Origin: Paraconexibacter algicola
GTDB lineage: Bacteria > Actinomycetota > Thermoleophilia > Solirubrobacterales > Solirubrobacteraceae
Direction of reading: 5' to 3'
Assembly (NCBI RefSeq): GCF_003044185.1
Contig: NZ_PYYB01000001.1
Coordinates: forward strand, 744,001 to 808,000
DNA length: 64,000 bases
The notes below the pieces were generated by a model, which saw nothing but the letters and a program-made list of their open reading frames with translations, searched no databases and was not told where the DNA came from. The translations under genes were made by a program, and so were the position numbers. Positions 54,093 through 62,154 of this stretch are shown here, one piece after another (positions within the stretch are counted from its first letter, which is position 1; each line of letters opens with the position of its first letter).

Positions 54093-54728
54093 ATGAGCAC
54101 CCAGATCCAGATCCCAGAGCTCGCCCGTATCGAGGTCCGCGGCCACACCCGCGCGGCCTTCCTGACCCGCGCGTCGCTGACCGCGGGCGCGGTCTTCGGC
54201 ATGGCGGCCGTGACCCCGTTCACGCGGGCCGCGATCGCGCAGTCCGGCGGTGGCGACCTCGACATCGCCAACTACGCGCTCACCCTCGAGTACCTCGAGG
54301 CCGCGTTCTACGCCCAGGCGCTGAAGGAGGTCTCCGGCCTCAGCGGCGACACGAAGAAGCTCGCGACCGAGCTGCGCGACAACGAGGACGAGCACGTCGG
54401 CGCCCTGAAGTCGATGATCGAGGACGCCGGCGGCACGCCCGTCGACGTGCCGACCGTCGACTTCGGCGACTCGTTCAAGGACGAGGCGACGTTCCTGAAG
54501 ACCGCCAACGTCTTCGAGGACCTCGGCGTCAGCGCCTACAACGGCGCCGGCCCGATGATCGAGAGCACCGACATCCTCGGGGCCGCCGGCAGCATCGTGC
54601 AGGTCGAGGCGCGACACGCCGCGCTGATCCGCCTGGCGCGCGACCGGCCGCCGGCGCCGCAGGCATTCGACAAGGCCTCGACGATGGACGAGGTCCTCGC
54701 CGCCGCCAAGCCGTTCATCAAGGGCTAG
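54093..54728 (+). CDS. Exported ferritin-like protein B (locus 2)
   Basis: A 211-residue paralogue of the gene at 28053, with leader HTRAAFLTRASLTAGAVFGM and the same metal-site helices. The segment 54252-54554 is identical in DNA to 28212-28514, while the first 150 bp and the end differ at many third positions. AGAGGAGA precedes the ATG at 54093. A hairpin follows the stop. Confidence 0.85.
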   Translation: MSTQIQIPELARIEVRGHTRAAFLTRASLTAGAVFGMAAVTPFTRAAIAQSGGGDLDIANYALTLEYLEAAFYAQALKEVSGLSGDTKKLATELRDNEDEHVGALKSMIEDAGGTPVDVPTVDFGDSFKDEATFLKTANVFEDLGVSAYNGAGPMIESTDILGAAGSIVQVEARHAALIRLARDRPPAPQAFDKASTMDEVLAAAKPFIKG

Positions 54729-54745
54729 GGACCGCGCCGTTCCTG

Positions 54746-54770
54746 CGGGTCCGGGTCGACCGGGCCCGCG
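54746..54770 (+). terminator. Hairpin terminator after ferritin locus 2
   Basis: A 10-bp stem (54746-54755 and 54761-54770, one G-U pair) with loop GTCGA begins 18 nt after the stop of ferritin-like gene B. Confidence 0.5.
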
Positions 54771-54821
54771 GGTGCAGCGTCGACGCTTGTCGCCGCACGG
54801 CGCCTCCCCTACAGGTTCGCG

Positions 54822-55142
54822 ATGACGCCCGTCGGCCACCCCGATCGCTCGTCCGCGCTGCTGCGCGGGGCGCTCGTGGTGCTCGCGTGCCTCGCCGTCG
54901 TCCTCGCGGGCGGCGGCCTGTTCCTGCTCCCGCTGGCGCTGCTCGTGGCGCCGCTGCTCCTCGGCCGCTACGTCGGCGAGGAGCGGATCGAGCGGCTCGC
55001 CGCCGCCATGCGACCGGCCCCGGCCCGTCGGATCCGCGGCGCCGTCGCCGCTCCCGTGCTGCCGCGGGTGCGCGGCTTCCGCTGGCGCGACGCGCTCCTC
55101 GCGAGCCGCCTCGCCGAGCGCGGCCCGCCCGCGCTCGCCTAG
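54822..55142 (+). CDS. Small membrane protein, copy 2 of the four-member family
   Basis: A 106-residue protein. The hydrophobic double segment (about 15-50) leads into LLLGRYVGEERIERLAAAMRP, a basic linker and a C-terminal RLAERGPPALA. It is the closest relative of the gene at 26710, differing mainly in the linker. Here it follows the ferritin pair, whereas at locus 1 it precedes it. No family name known. Confidence 0.67.
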   Translation: MTPVGHPDRSSALLRGALVVLACLAVVLAGGGLFLLPLALLVAPLLLGRYVGEERIERLAAAMRPAPARRIRGAVAAPVLPRVRGFRWRDALLASRLAERGPPALA

Positions 55143-55436
55143 CAGCACCCGACGCGCGGTGGCCCGAGACCACCGCGCGCGCTCCCGGTGCTGCTTCCAG
55201 TCGTGCCGGCCCCGTCGCGGAGGGCTATGTGGTGTGGACCACCGCGAGCGGCAACCGGCACCGACGTCGTCCGACCGATTCGTCGCCCGAACGCACGGTG
55301 AAGCGTCAGGGCACCATCCATAGGCGATCGGCCGACCGGCGTCAACCGCCCCTCGGGCCGCCGTGCGCGTTCTCCGGATCGCGCACGGCCCCGAGGCGTG
55401 CGTCCTTCCCCCTCCCCTGCCCGCCGGAGTCCCGCC

Positions 55437-55811
55437 ATGTCGCGCCGTCCCCTCGCCCTCGCGCTCTGCGCCGCCGCCCTCGCCGTGACCGCCGCCGGAT
55501 GCGGCGACGACGAGGAGCCGAGCGCCGGGACCGCCGGCACGACCAGCACCGCCTCCGGCGCGTCCGGTCCGGCCGCCGCCGACGGGGCGAAGCTCTTCGC
55601 CCAGGCCAACTGCGGGTCCTGCCACACGCTCGCGCGCGCCGGAACGGACGGCGGCTTCGGCCCGAACCTCGACGAGACGCGCCTGGACGTCGCGGCGATC
55701 GAGCGGCAGATCCGCGTCGGGGGTGGCGGCATGCCGCCGTTCCGGGGCACCCTCAGCCCGACGGACATCGCGGCGATCGCCCGGTACGTGGCCGGAGGCG
55801 GCGACGGCTGA
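55437..55811 (+). CDS. Cytochrome c lipoprotein, class I
   Basis: A 124-residue exported monoheme cytochrome c. The signal peptide ends in a lipobox (AVTAAGC). A short Thr/Ser/Gly linker leads to a cytochrome c domain with CGSCH (AQANCGSCHTL), and the axial Met is probably in GGGMPPF. The C-terminal helix is TDIAAIARYVAGG. CCGGAG precedes the ATG at 55437. It lies between a ferritin locus and the metal ABC operon. Electron partner unknown. Confidence 0.88.
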   Translation: MSRRPLALALCAAALAVTAAGCGDDEEPSAGTAGTTSTASGASGPAAADGAKLFAQANCGSCHTLARAGTDGGFGPNLDETRLDVAAIERQIRVGGGGMPPFRGTLSPTDIAAIARYVAGGGDG

Positions 55812-55827
55812 CACGTCGCGAAGTCCT

Positions 55828-55847
55828 GAGTTTGGCATGCCAAACTC
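55828..55847. promoter_or_regulatory. 20-bp perfect palindromic operator of the metal ABC operon
   Basis: GAGTTTGGCATGCCAAACTC is a perfect dyad ending 5 bp before the TATGGT -10 box, so it covers the -35 position. DtxR/MntR-family repressors bind AT-flanked dyads of this kind before manganese transporters. The regulator is not in the window unless the winged-helix domain fused to the permease plays that part. Confidence 0.65.
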
Positions 55848-55852
55848 TCTGA

Positions 55853-55858
55853 TATGGT
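55853..55858 (+). promoter_or_regulatory. -10 box TATGGT, probably leaderless promoter
   Basis: TATGGT lies 6 nt before the ATG at 55865 of the metal-binding lipoprotein, next to the operator palindrome. Confidence 0.5.
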
Positions 55859-55864
55859 CGAGGC

Positions 55865-56794
55865 ATGACGCCTCGACGCCTGCTGCTGCTCGCCCTCGTC
55901 GCGCTCGCCCTGCCCGGCTGCTCCTCCAGCGCGCAGAGCGGTGACATCGCCGACCGCAAGGTCCGCGTCACCACCACCACGAACTTCATCACCGACACGG
56001 TCCGCCAGATCGGCGGCGACCGGGTCGCGGTCACCGGCCTGATGGGCCCGGGCGTGGACCCGCACCTCTACAAGGCCAGCGCCGGCGACGTGCGGACGCT
56101 CCGCGACGCCGACGTGATCGCCTACGGCGGCCTCGAGCTCGAGGGCAAGATGGCCGACCTGCTCGACGAGCTCGCCGAGCGCCAGACCACGGTGGCGGTC
56201 ACGAAGGACATCCCGCGCGGCCGGCTGCTCGAGCCGCCGGGTGACGCCGCCGAGCAGGTCGACCCGCACGTGTGGTTCGACGCGACGAACTGGATGATCG
56301 TCGCGCGCACGATCGCCGCCACGCTGAAGGAGAAGGACCCCGGCAGCGCGGCGCTCTACGACCGCAACCTCGCCGCCTACGAGCGCGAGCTGCAGCAGAC
56401 CGACCGCTACGTGCAGCGGCGCATCGCGAGCATCCCCCGGGAGCGGCGGATCCTCGTCACCTCGCACGACGCGTTCGCGTACTTCGGCCGCCGCTACGGC
56501 CTCGAGGTCGCCGCGATCCAGGGCATCTCCACCGCCGCCGAGGCCACCACCGGGGACGTCCAGCGCGTCGCCCGGCTGATCGCCGACCGCGACGTCCCCG
56601 CCGTGTTCGTCGAGTCGAGCGTGCCGCGGCAGACCATCGACGCGGTCCTCGCCGCCGCCAGACGCCTCGGCGCCGACGCGCGGGTCGGCACCGAGCTGTT
56701 CACCGACGCCGCCGGCGACGACGGCACCCCCGAGGGCACCTACGTCGGGATGCTGCGCGCCAACGCCGACCGGATCGCGCAGGGCCTGCGATGA
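55865..56794 (+). CDS. Manganese/zinc-type substrate-binding lipoprotein
   Basis: A 309-residue cluster A-I binding protein. The lipobox is ALPGC (C19). Metal-site motifs are GVDPHLYKAS, QVDPHVWFD, TSHDAFAYFGRRYGL and VFVESSVP. It lacks the His/Glu-rich loop of the zinc protein at 18504, which favours manganese or iron. The stop overlaps the ATPase gene by 4 nt. First gene of a four-gene operon. Confidence 0.92.
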   Translation: MTPRRLLLLALVALALPGCSSSAQSGDIADRKVRVTTTTNFITDTVRQIGGDRVAVTGLMGPGVDPHLYKASAGDVRTLRDADVIAYGGLELEGKMADLLDELAERQTTVAVTKDIPRGRLLEPPGDAAEQVDPHVWFDATNWMIVARTIAATLKEKDPGSAALYDRNLAAYERELQQTDRYVQRRIASIPRERRILVTSHDAFAYFGRRYGLEVAAIQGISTAAEATTGDVQRVARLIADRDVPAVFVESSVPRQTIDAVLAAARRLGADARVGTELFTDAAGDDGTPEGTYVGMLRANADRIAQGLR

Positions 56795-57561
56795 GCGACA
56801 CGAGCGACCGCCGCGCCGCCGCGCTCGAGCTGCGCCGCCTGACCGTCTCCTACGCCTCGCGGCCCGTCCTGTGGGACGTCGACGTGGCGTTCCCCGCCGG
56901 GGCGCTCAGCGCGATCGTCGGCCCGAACGGCGCCGGCAAGTCGACGCTGCTGAAGGCGGCGCTCGGGCTGATCCCCGCCGACGCCGGGCAGACGCTCGTC
57001 GACGGGCTGCCGATCGCCCGGGCCCGTGACCGCGTCGCCTACGTCCCGCAGCGCGACGCCGTCGACTGGGACTTCCCGATCACCGTCCGCGAGGTGGTCG
57101 AGATGGGCCGCTACGCGTCGACCGGGTGGCTGCGCCGCGTGGCCCGGCGCGAGACGCCGCTGATCGACGACTGCCTCGACCGCGTCGGCATGCGCGCCTA
57201 CGCCGACCGCCAGATCGGCGCGCTCTCCGGCGGCCAGCGCCAGCGGGTGTTCATCGCCCGGGCACTCGCGCAGCAGACCCCGGTAATGCTGATGGACGAG
57301 CCCTTCGCCGGGGTCGACGCGCGGACCGAGGCGAGCATCCTGCGCCTGCTGCGGGAGCTGCGCGACGACGGCCGCTCGATCGTCGTCGTGCACCACGACC
57401 TCGGCACCGTGCGGGCGAGCTTCGACTTCGCGTTGCTCCTGAACGTGCGGGCGATCGCCGCCGGGCCGGTCGCGCAGGCGCTGACCGACGAGCAGCTCGC
57501 GCGCGCCTACGGCGCGGCCGCGGTCACCGACGGGGAGCAGGACGCGTCGTGGGTCCGCTGA
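56791..57561 (+). CDS. Metal ABC transporter ATPase
   Basis: A 256-residue ATPase with Walker A GPNGAGKST, Q-loop YVPQRDAVDWDFP (the latter typical of metal-ion transporters), signature LSGGQRQRVFIARALAQ, Walker B MLMDEPFAGVD and H-loop VVVHHDL. It energises import through the two permeases that follow. It overlaps the first permease gene by 13 nt. Confidence 0.94.
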   Translation: MSDTSDRRAAALELRRLTVSYASRPVLWDVDVAFPAGALSAIVGPNGAGKSTLLKAALGLIPADAGQTLVDGLPIARARDRVAYVPQRDAVDWDFPITVREVVEMGRYASTGWLRRVARRETPLIDDCLDRVGMRAYADRQIGALSGGQRQRVFIARALAQQTPVMLMDEPFAGVDARTEASILRLLRELRDDGRSIVVVHHDLGTVRASFDFALLLNVRAIAAGPVAQALTDEQLARAYGAAAVTDGEQDASWVR

Positions 57562-58799
57562 TCGACCTCCTGCCGCTCGACTACCCCGACGCGGTCGTCG
57601 CGATCGGCGCCGCGCTGCTGGGCATCACCGCCGGGGCGCTCGGCGTCTTCGCGGTCCTGCGCGAGCGCAGCCTCGTCGGGGACGCGCTCGCGCACGCCGC
57701 GCTGCCGGGGGTCTGCGTCGCGTTCCTCGTCACCGGCGCGAAGGACGCGGGGACGCTCGTGGTCGGTGCCGCGTTCGCCGGGCTCGTCGGGGCCCTGGCG
57801 ATGGTCGCGATCGAGCGGTCCGGCCGGATCCGGCCCGACGCGGCGATCGGCGTCGTGCTGTCGAGCTTCTTCTCGCTCGGGATCGTGCTCCTGACGTTCA
57901 TCGCCAGCTCCGAGAGCGCCAACCAGGCGGGCCTGGAGAAGTACCTCTTCGGGCAGGCCGCCGGGCTGCTGGAGCGCGACCTGTGGATCATGGCCGGCCT
58001 CGCCGCCGCCTCGCTGCTCGTCGTCGCGCTCGCGTTCCGGCCGCTGAAGACCACCCTGTTCGACCCCGCGTTCGCGGCCTCGACCGGGCTGCCCGCCCGC
58101 GCGCTCGAGACGCTGATGACGGGCCTGCTGGTCGTCGCGGTCGTCGTCGGCCTGCGGACCGTGGGCGCGATCCTCATGGTCGCGATGCTCACCGCGCCGG
58201 CGGTCGCCGCCCGGCAGCTCACGGGCCGCCTGGCCCTGATGATCCCGGTGGCGGCGCTGATCGGCGGCGCGGTCGGGGTGACCGGCGCGCTGCTGGCCTC
58301 GGGGACCGACCTGCCGACCGGGCCGGTCATCGTGCTCGTCGCGGTCGGGGTCGTCGTCGCCTGCGTGCTGCTCGCTCCCGGCCGCGGGGTGCTGTGGCGC
58401 GCGGGGCGGCTGCGCGCCGAGCGCCGACGGCGGCTCGCCGAGGGCGTCCTCGTCGACCTCGAGACCGCGCTGCACGCCGGGCCGCCGCCGACCGCGCAGG
58501 AGCTCGCCGACGTCTCCGGCCGGCGACCTGGGGCCGTGCGCCGCGGCCTGCGCGACCTCGAGCGCACCGGCATGCTCGCCGACGACGCCGGGCGCCTGCG
58601 GCTGACCGACGCGGGCGCCGCGGCCGCGCACGCGATGCTCGAGCGGCGCGCGCTGTTCGGCGCCTGGCTCGAGCACGGACACCGCCTCGACGTGCCCGAC
58701 GCGCGCGAGCCGGACCCGACCGACCTGCGCGCCAGCCTCGGTGACGACCTCGCCGACCGGCTCCACGCGCTCGTGCGGCAGCAGGAGGCCCGGTCGTGA
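57549..58799 (+). CDS. Metal ABC permease fused to a C-terminal winged-helix domain
   Basis: A 416-residue protein. Residues 1-285 are an ABC-3 family permease (ALLGITAGALGVFAVLRERSLVGDALAHAALPGVC, then RTVGAILMVAMLTAPAVAAR). Residues from about 290 form a cytosolic DtxR/MntR-like winged helix (TAQELADVSGRRPGAVRRGLRDLERTGMLADDAGRLRLTDAG), with an HGHRLDVPDA segment and a helical end. The fusion puts a possible metal sensor on the transporter itself. The GTG at 57549 overlaps the ATPase gene. The domain lacks the usual full set of DtxR metal residues, so it may bind DNA, metal or only partner proteins. Confidence 0.85.
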   Translation: MGPLIDLLPLDYPDAVVAIGAALLGITAGALGVFAVLRERSLVGDALAHAALPGVCVAFLVTGAKDAGTLVVGAAFAGLVGALAMVAIERSGRIRPDAAIGVVLSSFFSLGIVLLTFIASSESANQAGLEKYLFGQAAGLLERDLWIMAGLAAASLLVVALAFRPLKTTLFDPAFAASTGLPARALETLMTGLLVVAVVVGLRTVGAILMVAMLTAPAVAARQLTGRLALMIPVAALIGGAVGVTGALLASGTDLPTGPVIVLVAVGVVVACVLLAPGRGVLWRAGRLRAERRRRLAEGVLVDLETALHAGPPPTAQELADVSGRRPGAVRRGLRDLERTGMLADDAGRLRLTDAGAAAAHAMLERRALFGAWLEHGHRLDVPDAREPDPTDLRASLGDDLADRLHALVRQQEARS

Positions 58800-59704
58800 A
58801 CGACGATCTGACCATCGTGCTGACCGCGGGCCTCGTCGCAACCGCGGCCGGACTGCTCGGACCCTTCCTCGTGCTGCGCCGCGTCGCGCTGATGTCCGAC
58901 GCGGTCTCCCACGCCGTCCTGCCCGGGATCGTCGTGGCGTTCCTCGTCTTCCAGTCGCGCGCGCCACTGCCGGTGATCGCGGGCGCCGCGGTGTTCGCGA
59001 TCGTCTGCGTGCTCGCGGTCGACGCGCTGCGCGGCAGCGGCCTCGTGAAGAGCGACGCGGCGATCGCGCTGGTCTTCCCCGCCCTGTTCTCGCTCGGCGT
59101 CATCGGCATCACGCGGTGGGCCAGCGGCGCCCATCTCGACCTCGACTCGACGATCTACGGGGAGATCGCGTTCGCCCCGTTCGACGTCGTCGCGTTCGGC
59201 GGCGTCGAGGTCGCCCGGTCGATCGTGCTGCTCGGCGGCGTCGTGCTGTTCAACCTGCTGCTCGTCGCCGCGCTGTGGAAGGAGCTGAAGGTCACGACCT
59301 TCGACCCGGGCTTCGCGCGCACCATCGGCGTGTCCCCCACCGCGATCTCCCGGATCCTGCTGATCGCCGTCGCGATCACCGCGGTCACCGCGTTCGAGTC
59401 GGTCGGCGCGATCCTCGTCGTGTCGCTGCTGATCGTGCCCGCGGCGGCCGCGTCGCTGCTGACCCAGCGCCTGTGGGTGATGATCGCGGTGACCGTCACG
59501 ATCGGGTGGGTCAGCGCGATCGGCGGGTACTCGAGCGCGATCGCGCTCGACGCGTCGATCGCCGGCTGCATGGGCCTCGTCGCGTTCGCGTGCTTCCTGC
59601 TGGGGCTGCTGCTCTCCCCGCAGCACGGCGTGCTGGCGCGGCGGGTGCGGGCACGGCGGCGCGGCCGGCGGATCGCCGCCGAGCTCGCGCAGCGCCCGGC
59701 CTAG
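58796..59704 (+). CDS. Metal ABC permease, second subunit
   Basis: A 302-residue ABC-3 permease with about eight helices. Conserved parts are GPFLVLRRVALMSDAVSHAVLPGIVVAFLV and FESVGAILVVSLLIVPAAAASLL. It has no winged-helix extension and would form a heterodimeric channel with the fused subunit. The GTG start overlaps the previous stop by 4 nt. It ends immediately before the convergent NHL-protein gene. Confidence 0.93.
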   Translation: MNDDLTIVLTAGLVATAAGLLGPFLVLRRVALMSDAVSHAVLPGIVVAFLVFQSRAPLPVIAGAAVFAIVCVLAVDALRGSGLVKSDAAIALVFPALFSLGVIGITRWASGAHLDLDSTIYGEIAFAPFDVVAFGGVEVARSIVLLGGVVLFNLLLVAALWKELKVTTFDPGFARTIGVSPTAISRILLIAVAITAVTAFESVGAILVVSLLIVPAAAASLLTQRLWVMIAVTVTIGWVSAIGGYSSAIALDASIAGCMGLVAFACFLLGLLLSPQHGVLARRVRARRRGRRIAAELAQRPA

Positions 59705-61042
59705 CTACCGCGCGACGACCGTGGTGGTGGGCAGGCGCCGCGGGCCGACCGGGCCGCGGAACGTGCCGCTGACCGTGAACTCGGTGCGGTCGTTCGCGCG
59801 CACCGCGGCGCGCGCGTCGCCCGGGATCCGCACGTAGATCGTGCGCCGCCCGATGTAGTCCAGCTTCACCGAACGGGTCGCGATCACGCGGCCGGCGTAG
59901 CGGACGGTCAGCGAGCAGCGGCCCTTGTCGTTGCCGCCGCAGGTGACCGGGATGCCGCGGGCGAGCGCGCCGCTGCGCGTCGTGCCGACGGCGGGCGGTC
60001 GCGTGAGCGTCCGCTTGTCGATCCCGGTGATGACGCGGATCGCGTTGTTCGCGCGGTCGGACACGTAGACCGTCGAGCCGTCCCCGGGGACCGCGATGCC
60101 GCGCGGGTTGTCGAAGCGCGCCTGGCGGGCGGGACCGTCGTCGAAGCCCTGGTTGCCGCCGGCGACCGTCGCGACGACCCCCTCGGGCGACACGACGCGG
60201 ATGCGGTGCGTGCCGAGGTCGGCGATCCAGACGTAGCCGTCGCGGTCGACGTCGATGGCCGCGGGGCGACCGAACGTCGCGTAGCCCGGCGGGCCGTCGC
60301 GCACGCCGTAGTTGCCGTTCCCGGCGAAGGTGTGGTGGCGGCCGGAGCGCGTGACGCGCCGGATCCGCTGCTTGCCGTAGTCGGTGACGTAGAGCGACCC
60401 GTCGGGGCCGACGTCCACGCCCCACGGCTCGCTGAGGCCGCGGGTGACGACGGTGCGGCTGCGGGTCGTCGGGTCGACCTTGCGCACCCAGCCGGCGTTG
60501 GCCTCCGCGACGTAGACCTTGCCCTGCCGGTCGACCGCGGTGTCGCGCGGGAGCGCGTAGAACTGGCCCGGGGTGAGGTCGGTCGTCTCGCCGCCGTTTG
60601 ACCGGACCTTGCGCAGCCGCCCGTTCTGGGTGTCGGCGACGTACACATCGCCGTCCGGTCCGACGTCGAGGCCGCCGGGCCCGTTGAACGACGCGGCGGT
60701 GCCGACCCCGTTCTCGGCGTTGCCCTCGCCGGAGCCCGCGAGGGTCTGCACGTCCCCGGACGGCGACACGCGGCGGATACGGTGCGACTGCGAGTCGGCG
60801 ACGAGGATGTTGCCGCTGCCGTCGACGGCGAGGCCGCCGGGGGCGTTGAACTTCGCCGCGGTGCCGAAGCCGTCCTGCCAGCCGCCCGCGCGGTCCCCGG
60901 CGAGCAGCCGGACGACCGCGGGGTTCTCCTGCTGCGGTCCCTGCGCGGGCGCGCTCGCCGGCCCGGTCCCGGCCAGCAGGACGGCGGGTGCGGCCGCCAG
61001 CACGGCCGCGGTCCGGCGCAGGATCGGGGAGGACACGGGCAT
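59705..61042 (-). CDS. Secreted NHL-repeat beta-propeller protein
   Basis: A 445-residue exported protein. A signal peptide (about 1-35) is followed by successive NHL repeats of the form FNAPGGLAVDGSGNILVADSQSHRIRRVS, FNGPGGLDVGPDGDVYVADTQNGRLRKV and FGRPAAIDVDRDGYVWIADLGTHRIRVVS, forming one propeller of about six blades. A C-terminal beta domain has the Cys pair TCGGNDKGRCSLTVRY. The start ATG at 61042 is set by the signal peptide. Ligand unknown. Confidence 0.85.
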   Translation of the reverse strand: MPVSSPILRRTAAVLAAAPAVLLAGTGPASAPAQGPQQENPAVVRLLAGDRAGGWQDGFGTAAKFNAPGGLAVDGSGNILVADSQSHRIRRVSPSGDVQTLAGSGEGNAENGVGTAASFNGPGGLDVGPDGDVYVADTQNGRLRKVRSNGGETTDLTPGQFYALPRDTAVDRQGKVYVAEANAGWVRKVDPTTRSRTVVTRGLSEPWGVDVGPDGSLYVTDYGKQRIRRVTRSGRHHTFAGNGNYGVRDGPPGYATFGRPAAIDVDRDGYVWIADLGTHRIRVVSPEGVVATVAGGNQGFDDGPARQARFDNPRGIAVPGDGSTVYVSDRANNAIRVITGIDKRTLTRPPAVGTTRSGALARGIPVTCGGNDKGRCSLTVRYAGRVIATRSVKLDYIGRRTIYVRIPGDARAAVRANDRTEFTVSGTFRGPVGPRRLPTTTVVAR

Positions 61043-61135
61043 CCACGACCATCGTCGCAGAGCGGCTCCGTCGATGGGCCCGCCACGTCCGGACGCGGTG
61101 CCCGCCCCGGTCGGCACGGGCACCGCGCACACCGG

Positions 61136-62143
61136 CTAGACCACCGCCTCCACGCGCCGGGCGGCGAGCCGCGCCAGCCGCGCGCGCATCGCGCCGCCCC
61201 CGCCGAGGTAGGCCGCCCCGAGCTGGGCGCGCTTGTAGAACCAGTGGACGTCGGCCTCCCAGGTGAAGCCGATGCCGCCGTGGGCCTGGATCGCGCTCGC
61301 GGTCGTCTCGCGCACCCCGTCGGAGGCGGCGGCCTTCGCCAGCGCCGCGCCCTCCGCGAGCCGCTCGGGGTCCGCGTCGGCCGCCCAGGCGGCGAAGTAC
61401 GTCGCGGCACGGGCGCTCTCGGTGTGCAGGAGCATCTGCGCGCAGCGGTGCTGGACCGCCTGGAACGAGCCGACCGGCACGCCGAACTGCTTGCGGTCCT
61501 GGACGTAGGCGACGGTCATCTCCAGCGCGCGGGCGCTGACCCCGACGAGCTCGGCGGCGACCGCGACGCGTGCGCGGTCGAGCGCCGCCTCGACGTCGCC
61601 CGGCAGCGGGCTGCCCGCGCCCGCCGGTGCGGAGACCCGCGCGTAGCGGCGGGTCGGGTCGATCGCGTCGACGGGCTCGACGGTCGCCTCGTAGCGCTCC
61701 AGCAGCCGGATGCCGTCGGCGTCGGCGAGCAGCAGGAGCGCGGCCCCGTCGGCGTCCGGCACGAGCGCGTCGGCGGTGCCGACCGTGCCGGTGACCTCGC
61801 CGCTCGCCAGGCGCGGCAGCCAGGCGGCGCGCTGCCCGTCGTCGCCCGCGGCCTGCAGGACGAGCCCGCACAGCGCGGTCGCCAGGAACGGGGAGCCGGC
61901 GAGCGCGTGGCCGCCCTCCTCGAGCAGGGTGCACAGCTCGACGACGCCGAGCCCGCCGCCCCCGTGCTGCTCGTCGATCGCGATGCCGGGCCAGCCGAGC
62001 TCGACGAGCTCGGTCCACAGGCCGTCGTCGTAGGTGCGCGACTCGGCGGCCGCGCGGACGCGCTCGAGCGGCGAGCGCTTGGCGAGGAGATCGTGCGCGG
62101 TGCGCTTGATCTCGTGCTGGTCCTCGGAGAAGTCGAAGTTCAT
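61136..62143 (-). CDS. Acyl-CoA dehydrogenase, shorter subunit
   Basis: A 335-residue acyl-CoA dehydrogenase family flavoprotein. The N-terminus NFDFSEDQHEIKRTAHDLLAKRSP and LGWPGIAIDEQHGGGGLG match the family, as do VQDRKQFGVPVGSFQAVQHR and AIQAHGGIGFTWEADVHWFYKRAQ. The short form suggests it works as a heterodimer with the neighbouring, longer enzyme, as in steroid and cholesterol side-chain degradation (FadE-type pairs). Located after the longer gene, with an 11-nt gap. Confidence 0.9.
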   Translation of the reverse strand: MNFDFSEDQHEIKRTAHDLLAKRSPLERVRAAAESRTYDDGLWTELVELGWPGIAIDEQHGGGGLGVVELCTLLEEGGHALAGSPFLATALCGLVLQAAGDDGQRAAWLPRLASGEVTGTVGTADALVPDADGAALLLLADADGIRLLERYEATVEPVDAIDPTRRYARVSAPAGAGSPLPGDVEAALDRARVAVAAELVGVSARALEMTVAYVQDRKQFGVPVGSFQAVQHRCAQMLLHTESARAATYFAAWAADADPERLAEGAALAKAAASDGVRETTASAIQAHGGIGFTWEADVHWFYKRAQLGAAYLGGGGAMRARLARLAARRVEAVV

Positions 62144-62154
62144 GGTGGTGGCTC

